DNA from: Tieghemiomyces parasiticus
Taxonomy: Eukaryota > Kickxellomycota > Dimargaritomycetes > Dimargaritales > Dimargaritaceae
NCBI GenBank assembly: GCA_027575765.1
Contig: JANBPT010000062.1
Span: forward strand, 1 to 64,000
Length of the DNA stretch: 64,000 nt
Reading direction: 5' to 3'
This document shows positions 9,435-20,797 of this stretch, in pieces. The notes beneath the pieces are model-generated. The model searched no databases. It was not told the DNA's origin and was given only the letters and a program-made list of their open reading frames with translations. How positions within the stretch are numbered: position 1 is the stretch's first letter; each line of letters opens with the position of its first letter. The translations under genes were made by a program, and so were the position numbers.

Positions 9435-11878
9435 ATGCTGTTCGAAGTTAAGGGCTGGAAGCTCAAGAACACCATTCGGGTGGACGCGCCCAAGGTTGGC
9501 ACCGGGTCGGCTACCATTCCGCTACCGTCAACGTCCCCAGCTCAGCCGGCCGCACAGTCAAAGAAGGGCCAATTCAACAGGAAGGGGAAAAAGGCTAAGG
9601 GTGCGCCGTCAGATCCCGTCGCCGAATTGGCCGCCCGGTTGGGATTCACGCCCGAACTTTCTAGTGCCGGCACTCGACAACCCGTGGCTCCGGCCAAGAC
9701 CGCCGAAGCGGTGGAACTCAGCAGTGGCTATATACCCGCCAGGGACCAGCCTAGGAACTCGGCTAAGCCTGCGGCCGTTGCGAAGACAAAGACCCAGAAG
9801 CGCACGGCCAGTGATACGAATGGCCCGTCCAAGCGGCAGAGACAATCCGATGAGGCCACTGTTGTCCCAGTGCAGTCCACGGAGTGTTCCACGGACGGAG
9901 CTACCAAGGTAAGCCCCATACCTTGTTTACGTTTTACCATCAGGTAGACAGTTTGTTGCTTGGTCTTCGGTGAACCATGTCAAGCACTCCCCTCCCTTCC
10001 AACAAGCACTTTTATTTATTCATTTCAACTTTATCCTCTGTACTCTCTGGACCGGAACGCACCACTGTAGAAAAAAACCAAGCCTGCGAACCTGGGCGAG
10101 ACCAGACCTACCACGACCGACAGTGATGACGACCAGGATAGTGGGGGTTCTCTGCTTCGGCCAGATTCGACGAACCAGCAACCGCTCAGCAAGCTGCAGG
10201 CCCGTATGGCCGAGAAGCTCCGCGGGTCTCGGTTCCGTTGGATCAATGAGCAGCTGTATACGTCCCAGGGCGCCAAATCCTTTGACACTTTCCAACAGCA
10301 ACCCGATATATTCGATGAGGTAAGTCTCGGGTGGGTCGTGTTTTTTTTTTGTATTAATTTTCTTTTTTTGAGGGCTCTAGTGACGGACACCTTCCCCGCC
10401 CCGTTCGGTCGGAATGCGATCTCTGCGAAGCATAGGACTCCCGCCTCAGCGTCTGCGCCCTGCTCGTCCAAACCTGCCAAGCCTAACTTACCGGGCCATT
10501 GCACCCTTCATTATCATCGTGCCTATCACCTTTAACAGTACCACGAAGGCTTCCGCGTGCAGGTCAAGTCCTGGCCGTCTAACCCTCTGGATATTTTCAT
10601 CAGGCGCGTCCAGGACATGCCGAAGGACACGGTGGTGGCCGACATGGGCTGTGGCGAGGCCCGTCTAGCCCAAAGCGTTCCGCAAAAAGTGCACTCGTTC
10701 GACCTGGTCGCCGCCAACAAGTTCATCACGGCGTGTAATATTGCCCATGTAAGTGCCCATCGAATCGCGGCTCAGAACACACGAAATGGTGGGAGAGGGT
10801 CTGGTTGACCTATTCTAGGGCCCCTCCCCGCGACCCGATCTAGCTCTAGGGTCGCTTGCTAAGTAGCTTGGCTTCTAACCTCCTACCTCCTTGACCACTG
10901 CTTTCCGCCTTTCCCTCTGTCCTCCCTTGGTTCACTGCCTTGTCCTCCGTGTAGACACCGTTAACGGACGCCTCGGTTGACGTAGTCATCTTCTGTTTGG
11001 CCTTGATGGGCACCGACTTCCTGGACTTTATCCGAGAGGCCCACCGCCTGCTCAAGACCGGGTAAGTGTCTTATATATATATATGCCACTCCAATGCAGA
11101 AGGTTGAATGCCAGCAGCGTTCATCATCATCGGATGCGTAGGAGGCGGTAATATCCAGGCATTTGATAAAATTCAATGCCCGCCCGCAGTTGGAAGCAGA
11201 ATCGACGCGGGTACTACCCATACGTCTATTCTCCACTGCAACATAACACTTGGCCGTAGTTGTCAACACTCGGGTGATGGGAAGCATATCCGATTTAACC
11301 AGGCCGGCGGGGAGAATGCCAGGAGTCGGCACAAAATCAAGTGGCCAAATTAGCCCATTTTTCTGTCCCACTGACATATACCCGACCCCTCCTCCCCCTG
11401 CTACGTCTGACATCCATCCCCCCCATCCTTCTCTGGTAACGCTCTCCAGTGGTACCCTACTGATTGCCGAAGTGGTGAGTCGTATCACCGATAATAAGGC
11501 TTTCGTCCAGGCTCTGAGCGATCTTGGCCTGCGTCACATCAGCACGGTAAGTGTTGCTGGTGTTCGATTTGATCCGAGCAACCGGCAATATGCGGGCTAC
11601 GGGTGTATATACCCTAACTGATCACCTGTGAAAAGACTGTGGACTGAAACCTCTACCATGGTTATAATGTTACTCTCTACCGCCGCGTTTTACAGGACGC
11701 GTCGAACAAGATGTTTGCCCTCTTCGAATTCAAAAAGGTGGTCGATGGAGGAAAGGCTACACAACGCGACACGAAGGCTTCAGCTGGCCAGGGCTCTGCC
11801 AGGCGTGGGAAGAAGAAGTCCGCCGTGAGCGGTTCTACCAAACCACTCCTCAAGCCATGTATCTACAAGCGGCGGTAG
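9435..11878 (+). CDS. RRP8: RRP8, 25S/28S rRNA m1A methyltransferase and rRNA-processing protein
   Basis: Six exons are inferred: 9435-9908, 10071-10319, 10539-10748, 10955-11061, 11450-11546 and 11696-11878. They total 1320 nt and encode 439 residues. RRP8 is a nucleolar Rossmann-fold methyltransferase that makes m1A in the large-subunit rRNA. The N-terminus (about 200 residues) is Lys/Ser/Pro-rich with KRQRQ-type basic clusters. The conserved core begins at [15 protein letters not shown] and continues with [13 protein letters not shown], the SAM-binding motif [46 protein letters not shown] and DLGLRHIST. The C-terminus KPCIYKRR is the family ending. The first, second, third and fifth introns are phase 0; the fourth (388 nt, containing an (AT)n tract near 11073) is phase 2. 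All donors are GTAAG. Exon 2 begins with seven A residues. Confidence 0.95.
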
Positions 11879-14712
11879 ACCCCCAAGCGGTGCCTTTTGT
11901 TACCCCCCTAGATGCGGGGCTACCATGTAATACAGATATCGCAAATGACTCAAGTGACGGGCGTGTGGATTTACCATGAAGTGCAAGTGAGGAAGTAATG
12001 TCATCCCATACGCGATTGGTGCGCATGACTACCACTACGGTGCTTGAGGTGAGTACCATCGTGTGATTAACACACGAACTGTCATTGGGAAGGATTTACT
12101 GCGCTCATTTAGCAGGGTTTATCGCCCAAATTCTGGGATCCCCACAAATTGAGTAGGTATTAAAATTTATCGTGTTTTCAGTTAAGCGGCGGCCATAGGG
12201 TGCCGTGGTATCGCTACTTCCCATCACCGGCTTCCTAGTACGGTGGGCCGCACCATCAAAACCTTGATGGAAGACCTCCGTTTGGTGAAGTTTTACCCAC
12301 CCTCTAGAAACCACGGGTGGAATCGGGAGAATGGCGGTAAACCCCTCCCTCCCAAACCCGGCCATCCCCCCTCTTTCCCGTCTATTTAGACTGGAGGGAG
12401 TGATGCCCAAGGGCGATGTGGCACGCATAAGTTGGGCTTCCATCGAATAATTCTATAGTTGCTAGGATCTGCACCGCCCCTTGCAGTATTGTAATGGGGT
12501 GGGCAACCCAAAGGAGGACCTGGTGAAGCGGCCGAGCAGATAACCACCGAGAAGGGCCACTGGCGTGCTGACCAAAACGACGGCGTGGAAAGTGGATACT
12601 TGTTTTACACTAAACTAATAAAGCCTTTGGTATACCGCACTTGTATCGCAAATGATCGGGCCTTGGTGACAAGGAACCGTTCGGTAAGAGGGAGGGGAAA
12701 GTCCTGCCACCGACTATCCTAGGTGATGACTCATGTTACTGGCTTACGGGACCGGGGGGGGTTGTCAACGGCTCTATTTACACGCCTTGAGGAATCCCGC
12801 AATTGGGACCTTATTAGGCCAGTTATCAAGCCGCCGACTAAAAAGGAAAGAAATGCGCAAAGGCACCACTCCCCGCTTGCCGTGCTTATTACCTTTCTGA
12901 AGAGCAGCGAAGGCTTACCGTTACACTACCCCAGACCTGAACTCGGTAAAATGATGTATAGGGAAAAGTGGGATCGAGAAAAATGTATTGTTGATCGTTC
13001 GGGTCATAACCTTCCTCCTTCCCCATCGCCAGCTGGAGGCTGCAGTAAGAGGCGGAGAACCGTGGAACTCGAAGTCTTCGTGACAATAGGATCCATTGAC
13101 ACTCCAGAACCAGCGAAATACCTTGGTCAACCCAAGCGCTTTGGCGTCTGACATCACCTGCACATATCTTACACCACCTCGCTCACTGTTGACTCGGCTG
13201 TCTCGTGTGCAGATGGAATGTGCGGTGCTCTTCTCCTGACCGACTAGCCATACTGTTGAAGTGGCACTGCGTTAAACGACGCCCTATAACTATTTTAAAT
13301 ATGTGGACCTTCCTTGTGAGACCGGGGGAGGGCACAATGGTGGCCACTTGGCTATGCTTTGGGAGCTCCAGGTGGTTAGCCTTTTTTTTTCTTTCAATAC
13401 CCCAAACAGACCGCCGGACCGGCCTACCGGGGGCTGTACGATAGATATGGACTTCCAGGGCTTTTTACCAGGCTACATTACCTTCCCCCAATCCAACGAT
13501 TATCCGGACGCATGACATGGCATGGCGCAGAAGTGCTGCGTGCCCCTCCCTATCCACGTTGACTTTGGGATGGCTTGCGCTAATTCTTTCTACGCCTTGT
13601 TATCTGGCTCAGCGTGCGAATCGGGGCAGCAGCAGGCAAAGCACTAGTGTGGCAGAAATAGCGCGCATCCTCTCAGCCCCACATTCTTATTCGACGGACT
13701 CACCCGTTCGTGCTAGGCAACTCTCCCGCGCGCGGCCAACCGCAAGAGAGCGTGTAAGGCAGGAGGACACTGGGGGCTCGTTCGGCTCATTCTTTACCCC
13801 GCTCTCGTTCGTCCGATCCTGCCTGGATTTGGTGGTGAGCTCTATCTGGGCGCCAGCGGCGGTACGGCGGGGATCCGAGATTAGGGTTCGTCGGCGGGGG
13901 GCGAGGGTGCTTTTCCGCCAGTTGTAGATGGGAGAGAAGTCCCATCCCTCCCCGCCTGCGCGTGACCACGGCCCGGGACTTTAAATACCCAGGCTGTGGG
14001 CCCCTCCTCCCTGCAATGACAGCCAATCCAGTTGCTGCCCTTCCAAGCCCTACGTATGCTGCTAACTGTCGTCCGCCAAAACCTTTTTCCGCGCCTAGCC
14101 TTATTCTGGCGAAGCCCCTCCCTTTTTTTTTGTAACCTGGATCCCTGCCTTCTTGGCCCCCGTCCTGATCACTCACTCACCTTACACGCGGTGGCATGCG
14201 GTATTTATCACCATACTACAACACAGTGGTGCAGGCTACTCTCGCTTGTTTATGTAATCTTTGCTCAAGTCTCTGCCGCTTTCAACCTATTCACCCGTCT
14301 CCGTTCCTCCTCGATACACTGTTGGTTCCGTTATCCCCGCGCGTTGGAGACCTGGCCTGCCTTTTGCCACAACGCCGTCTCCTCCCTACATATCCCAACG
14401 TTGACGCCGCTCCACTTTAATACCACCTCACCGTACTATTCAATCCTGTCCACTTGGCCAAGGGCTCGCCTTGTTTGCGTCTCCATAGGCCTCTGTGTAC
14501 CATATCGTCCCGTCTACTGAATATCATCAAAAGGCCCTGTCACTTTGGACTCCCCCCCCTTGCAGCCCTCTCACCAGCAGTCTGGCCCACTTGCGCCTTT
14601 TCGTAATCCTCTGCCTTACGTTTTAGCCGTGGTGCCACACTCTGCCCACTTTACCAACCTTGCGTAATACGTCTCCCGTGTCAATTTTATTTCTTAACCC
14701 CCTATCGACCTC
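11879..14712. other. long intergenic region without a recognised gene
   Basis: This 2.8-kb stretch between RRP8 and the aldo-keto reductase has only short frames, the longest about 160 codons near 14032-14520, with no recognisable motif and no good run of splice sites. From about 14100 the plus strand is pyrimidine-rich, as in the presumed leaders of other genes here, so 14100-14712 is probably promoter and 5' leader of the next gene. Confidence 0.45.
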
Positions 14713-16943
14713 ATGTCGTCGCCACGGCCACCGCACTACGTCCCTGGTCGAAGCCCCCAGGGCGCGGGTGCCATGTCGGTCGACGACCGGCAGCCTTCCC
14801 TGGCCACAGACCCGCCCATGAGTACACCCTCGCCTAACTACCCCGCATCCCAAGCTGGCGGTCCAGTGGCCATCAGCCCGGAATCTACGTCCCACCAGCC
14901 CACGTCGTCCTCTTCGCGGAACAGTCTGGCCGTCCCAGCTCTCATGAACCCGTATACCGCTGGGAATTACTACCGGCCGGGGTGCGATGATCCGGCTGGC
15001 CGGTATAGCACCTCGCCCCGTGCCCTCACGGTCCAGACCAACGCGCCACACGACTCAGCGGCAACGGGCCACGATACGAACAGCCTGGAAGTCCCTGGCA
15101 ATAAAGGCCTATTGCGGCCGCACAGTGCCAGTCCCTTGCCAGGCGTTCGGATGCAGTATCGATACCTGGGCCGCAGCGGCCTCAAGGTCTCTGCCCTTGG
15201 TCTTGGCAGTTGGTAGGTCCTAAAGTTTGCTCGTCTTCGTCCCCCCCTGCTGTCGCTGCTACTGCCACTGCCGCCGGCCCTCTCCTCCCTCCGGCCAATG
15301 ACCTCCCCGCCTTCCTCCTCATTGGTAGGTGGACTTGCAGGCTCCATGGAACGTTCGGCGTTTAATCAATGGACGTGCATCTCCGCCCTTACCTATTTCA
15401 CTTACCTCAGCAGATTTCACACACTCACACTCACGCCGCTTACATCCCCGATTCTCTTTGCCTTATTAGTGCGGGCGAAGGGTGTGGGGAGGTAGTGCGG
15501 GGGAGGGCTGAAGATTGAAATACATGGAGTGAGGGGGGGGACGGGCCGCCACCACCACCACCACACTCAGAATTTAACACAATGCATACGCGTGCGTGTG
15601 GCGTCCACGGCAGGCGGCAGATACTGGCCAAGCCTTCTGCCGCAAGGTGATGGCTATTTTAGCCCCACGTCATGGCGTGCTGTCCATTCGCCTCTGTTGA
15701 TATGACGACTAGCGCAACCATTCCTCATGATTCTCGACCTAACGCTACCCTCCTCTACTGTCCTTATCTGTTATGTCTATACCTTATTAGGCTAACGTAC
15801 GGAACCCAAATATCACCCGGTAGGTAGGCACAACTGTACATACCTGCAACATTTCGTGATGGCCTACTTCCCGCGAGTTGATTGAGCCGGACCATTGCTA
15901 CCAATGGTAGGCCACCTGTCGTTGTAAGGTCTGGTCGCCTATGTTGATACTACCTTCTCCAAATTAGTCGCCTAATCTGCTTCCACCACTCCATCCATAC
16001 ATCCAATCATTATCACATTCCAGAGGTCACCCTACAATGCCTCCGGACAGCACACTACTTGGGCATCAATTACTTTGATACCGCCGAGATTTACGCGAAC
16101 GGCGGATGCGAGTCGGTACTGGGCCGCGCCATCAAGAACCTCGGATGGGACCGGTCCGAGTTTGTTATCAGCACAAAGCTGTTCTGGGGCGGTAGCGGTC
16201 CCAACCAGCGAGGACTGTCACGTAAGCACGTAGTGGAGGGACTCCGTGGGTCCCTCGATCGGTTGCAACTGGACTACGTGGACATAGTGATTGCGCACCG
16301 GCCAGACCCGGACACGCCGATGGAGGAGGTGGTCCGGGCGTTCGATTTCGTAATCAACCGGGGTCAGGCGCTCTACTGGGGAACCAGCGAATGGAGCCCG
16401 GCCCAGGTCACGCAAGCCATCCTCCTGGCCGATAAACTCGGGCTCATCAAACCGGTACTCGAGCAGCCGCAGTACAACATGCTGAACCGCGAACGCGTCG
16501 AGCAAGAGTACGTTCCGCTATGCCGTGAATACGGATTAGGGCTCACTACGTGGAGTCCGCTCTTGTCGGGCGTTCTGTCGGGCAAGTACCTTCAGGGGAT
16601 CGCCGAGGGCACGCGGTTAAGCATGTCGCGTCACGTCATCGTCGACCGCATCCGACGTACGCTGGTGGCCACGCCTGAGGGCCAGGTCACCCAGACCAAG
16701 GTGCAGCGCATCGCCAATATCGCCGAACAGCTCGGGTGCACTCCAGCCCAGCTGGCCATCGCCTGGTGTCTCCGCAACCGCAACGTCAGTTGCGTGCTCA
16801 TGGGTGCTACCCACCCGCAGCAGATTGAAGAGAATGTCGTCGCACTAGCGATCGCCAACCGCATGAACGGCGAGTGGGATGCCGTTCTTGAGGAAGTCCT
16901 GGCTAATAAGCCCGAATCGCCGTTCAATTACAGGGACGCCTGA
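14713..16943 (+). CDS. aldo-keto reductase, voltage-gated K+ channel beta-subunit type
   Basis: Three exons are inferred: 14713-15212, a 29-nt microexon at 15791-15819, and 16024-16943. They encode 482 residues. The splice joins restore the strand LGSWLTYGTQ and then PEVTLQCLRTAHYLGINYFD, as expected for AKR6/KCNAB-type NADPH-dependent oxidoreductases. The catalytic tetrad is Asp195, Tyr200, Lys228 and His268 (DTAEIY, STKLFWGG, VIAHRPDP). TTWSPLLSGVLSGKY and VLMGATHPQQIEENV are cofactor-side motifs. The conserved barrel starts at Met147 (15151), so the first 146 residues are an extra Ser/Pro-rich disordered extension. A 336-residue protein from Met147 would match the core family length. The microexon makes the conserved region easy to miss. 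Confidence 0.92.
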
Positions 16944-17356
16944 CATCCGCGTGCCAGCGGCTGGTCTCGTCTTGGTATGCTGTATAAACAATACGTCTTT
17001 GACACGCTCCTGAACACTTAATACGTACCGTATACCGGCATCTGGTGACTGCAAGTTTCCTCTTGCTCCGGCTGGCCATGGGGTTTATAAGATGGTTTAC
17101 CTACATCGCTATTTCCGCCACACCGGGAGGACGGAGTGAGCAAGCTTGGGGCCTCGGCAGTACCACCAATGAAAAACGCTCGCCGGCCCCATTTCTGGTC
17201 CAAATCAAACTCATTGACTTGTTGCTCTCCTTAGAAAAATTCTCATCGTATGCTTATCTACGTAGTTTCCATAAATTGGAAAACAGCCGATACAGAGAAG
17301 CCACTACATGACCCCTAGTTGTGTCCCAAACGGTGTGACAGATAATAGTGTCACTT
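16944..17356. other. unique DNA before the left arm
   Basis: This segment holds the 3' flank of the aldo-keto reductase and ends where homology to the right arm begins. No gene or target-site duplication was recognised. Confidence 0.5.
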
Positions 17357-17838
17357 CCAGGATTGCTGCGCTCCTCGCAGAACGGCTTAATCGACGTCTC
17401 TTCTTCATGTCTCCACCCAGCCCACATTTACCGGGTGAGACTAAACACGTTGTTAGATGGCAGTTGTATTCCTCGCCCCTCTTCCGCCTCTATGTCTTAA
17501 CCCTAGCCAGCTGTCCAATTCCCTTGCCTCTTCACTCACTGCCTTACGTTCACTCCGTTCCTCTCTCTCTCTCTACATTATTGGCTTTTTCCCTCCCGAA
17601 CCTTAGGCCCAAAATATCGTATACCTGTCGTATCATGGGATTGGCCAGTTTCCACCACATACCCACCCAGGATGGACCCCCGTTGACGTTGATCGCCGTC
17701 AACCAACTCTAAACGTGGCGAAGAGGTGCCCCAGCACCAATGTACGCACTGGCCTATGCTCAGGTCCATCCGCCAAGCCGAGCCAGGTGGTTAACACGAG
17801 GGCAGGGGATTGCAGAAAGGCTTGTAAATGTGGATACC

Positions 17839-17863
17839 TAGCCGGGCACCAGGTGCCCGGCTA
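17839..17863. repeat. perfect 25-bp palindrome
   Basis: TAGCCGGGCACC and GGTGCCCGGCTA flank a single central A. The partner in the right arm (about 40218-40242) carries one mismatch. It lies about 20 bp from the site of the 44-bp indel that separates the arms. Confidence 0.85.
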
Positions 17864-18164
17864 TGTGCCATAGTAACGCGTAGTATTAAGCAGAAAATAG
17901 GCCGACGGTGAATTGGGTGATGCCAGTAGTCGCCGGAAACTACGGGGGTTTACCAGCAATGCCATTCATCGGACACCGCCTATTCAATCCGGTGCGTTAA
18001 GCCCCTCGGACACGTCAAGGGCCCTCCCAATAATTGCGTAACGTTTAAGTGCTAGTCTCCGTCCTCTGCCTAGTGTGGTACCCAACGCAGCTGCTGTGGA
18101 TAGCAATCCTATGTGGGTAGGCACGGATTGATCAGCATCGATTGAGGTCCAATAGTTACTGGCA

Positions 18165-18186
18165 CCAGTCGCATGGTAACGACTGG
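18165..18186. repeat. hairpin in left arm
   Basis: CCAGTCG and CGACTGG form a 7-bp perfect stem around an 8-base loop (18172-18179). The same element occurs in the right arm. No function is assigned. Confidence 0.5.
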
Positions 18187-20543
18187 ACTTCAGCCGCTGA
18201 CGCCACTGACCAGTGGTACCTGCCGTTAGGCGTACCCGAAAGACGTACCCACCTCCAAGGTCCCCAAACTACCACTCCACCCACCTTCCTTTCTGACACG
18301 ACGTCCATGCACGGGTTTCCCGCCCTCTACCTTGCACTACCTCGTCCGTACCCGGCACCATTATAACGGGGGGAGAAGCGGCCCGCGGAGGAGCTCATGA
18401 GGACTACAGCACGAGTTGAACAGCCCAGTAGGGTGGTGGAGGGCAGGTAGACAGCGGGCAAACCAAATGTCGAGGGACGGGAGGGGGTGCCCTCATGCAG
18501 ACTATATGGCACGGCGGGCTGTCCATCTTTTAAACGCCCTGGGCTCGGTGCTGGGACTCCGTTACGTGTAGCGGGGGACATGGTCTCGACAGCCCACCGG
18601 TGATGAATCGTGGGCTTGACGTGTCAGGCGTCGGTGCACCAAGGTTCCGTGTATGTCCTGCGGCTGCCTACGCCGGGAACTGGGCCAAGTGGGTTGGAAG
18701 CCCACCGGCACCTTGCAAGGGAGGTTTCCAGCCTCGCCGCTATCCGCCAGCCCCGCCCACTACCTTTCGAAGGGGGGGAGGGTCCGCCGTTATACTACCA
18801 CTTAGGCCCGAGGCATCCTCTCCTCCGCCCTCTCCCTGATGCACTACCGCTACCCGTCTGGCTACACCACGGTCTCACCGCTACCAACGACTCGCAAGAC
18901 CCGTTCCCTCCAGACATCCTGACGGTTACCAGGGCCACTCCCTGGTTCAACCCTGGGATATATCAGCCACGGGTGGCTCCCCGACAGAAGAATCATCATC
19001 CCCACCACGACTGAAAGCCCGCCTTGTCTGTTTAGCTCCATTAGGGCAATAAACCCCGCCGGCCATTGGCTTTATCACATCTGTCCCCGGTATAAAAATG
19101 ACAGACCGCTCCTGGCCTGCGAAATACCTTGGCGATAATAACGACCGGTGGTCGTCGGACTCGTTAGGAGCGGATGGTCACCTGCCAATTCACTACAAGT
19201 GACGATTTCAGCTTCTAAGGGCAGCAACCGCTAGTAACGGCGGATAAAACCAACTAGCCCTGCTCGGTTTAGATACAAGCGCCGTATCCCGGCTTCAAGA
19301 GACAATAAGCAATCATTGAAGAGAGCTTCTAACTGCCATAGATTCCTGGGAAACATCCCCAGCGGCCAATCTGCTTGCCGGCAACAGCGGTCTGGTCTCA
19401 TGGGCCAGATTACTCGCGCCTGCGTGACTATAGTGTGGGTCTGCCTAGTACCCCCAACGTCGTCAATAACAGTGCATGTGCTACCGCAGTTCAGCAAGGA
19501 CAAAGTTTAAGGACCGGACATTGGGTGGGAAGCAGGTGTTACATCCAAATGTACTAGCTAATACACCCCCGGTAATCGTGCCGTCAACTGATCCTTGGAC
19601 GGTGGCAGCTCTCCCCCCCTCGTATGACGGTGGGCGCGATTTGAAGGGAGGATTAGGGCTCGATGGTGCCCGCATTGCTTATGGGGGCATTGCATAGAAC
19701 GGTCACGGCATGAATTAGACCGGGACAATCGCCCCCTATTGAACGGTGAATTTCCGCCTGGTTGGGCGTCTGCGTCACTCGACAGCTAAGCATGCCCCCC
19801 CTCTGCCCTCTATTCCCCCCCTGCTCACCCTAATGTCACCAACCTGATCTCAAATGGAACAAGTAATCTAGCAGTCAGATTGACAGGTGCTCATCTGCCT
19901 CCACTGATCGATGGCATTCGGTCGGGATAATCTAGCACTTAGGATCGATGCCGATCCTCGTCGGTCTGTGGTGCACCCTGCAAGCCAAAAGCCTGGTTGG
20001 TTTAACTCCACTGTAGTTTCGGGTCTACGGCCTGTCCGTGTCCGCTCCAGCTAAGCTGCCAGTGGACTGTATCGCCAGGATTGTCGGATCCCACTGGATG
20101 CTAGCAAGATGGTCACTTTAGATCAGCCATATCGGGTGGGTCTAGGATATGCCACCATGCAATGCCACCAAGTGAAATGGCGGTAAACTCAAACAGGTTG
20201 CTTGACAAGAAAAAAAAAAGGGAACCCAAAGAGAGCAACGGGGCACGCGGATGTCAGGTGCGCCGGCCACCGTTCCGGTGCCTATGTAAACAGGTTGACG
20301 GTCCAATGCTTAGACACTATCGAGGGTATACAGGACACCGTATGATCCACTTAATTTGCATTGTCTAATGTCGCCCTGGCAGTCAATGCCACAGCCGAGT
20401 CCAATCCACATCCGTATGCTAGGACGCCTGCTCCTACCTTAGCAATCCGAGCTGGCCTCGCATGGCTGCACCACTGCTGACATTCAGTATTGACAAGCCG
20501 CTGATCCGTGGAATGGTAAGCAGAGTACGTTGTAAGCACGGCG

Positions 20544-20565
20544 TATAGATATTTATATATATATA
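20544..20565 (+). promoter_or_regulatory. TATA-rich element of the left subtilase
   Basis: A 22-bp A/T tract of alternating TA lies 233 bp before the subtilase ATG and is conserved at the equivalent position in the right arm. It is the only strong core-promoter candidate near the gene, but its distance from the ATG implies a long leader. Confidence 0.4.
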
Positions 20566-20797
20566 CGGCCGTAGCCTTACCTCGTACCATGATCCCTACC
20601 CAACTCCCATCCTGCGCCCTTTCTCTCACCCCTGGCCTAGTGTGAGCGGGCTTTCTACACTCGTGTCCACCTCCCGAAGTTGCACTCCACAATTCTCGCC
20701 GCGACATCTGTGTTGGAAGGCACTCGCTCTGCCCCACGGTCAGCCAGAACCCTACCACGCCTCGCTCCTCTCACTCCCCACCACCTCTACGGCCACC

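Noticed and set aside
18610..19014. A 134-codon frame present in both inverted arms (partner 39072-39476)
   Set aside because: Conservation between the arms follows from their general identity. Composition is Pro-rich with no motif, and neighbouring non-coding DNA is equally conserved.
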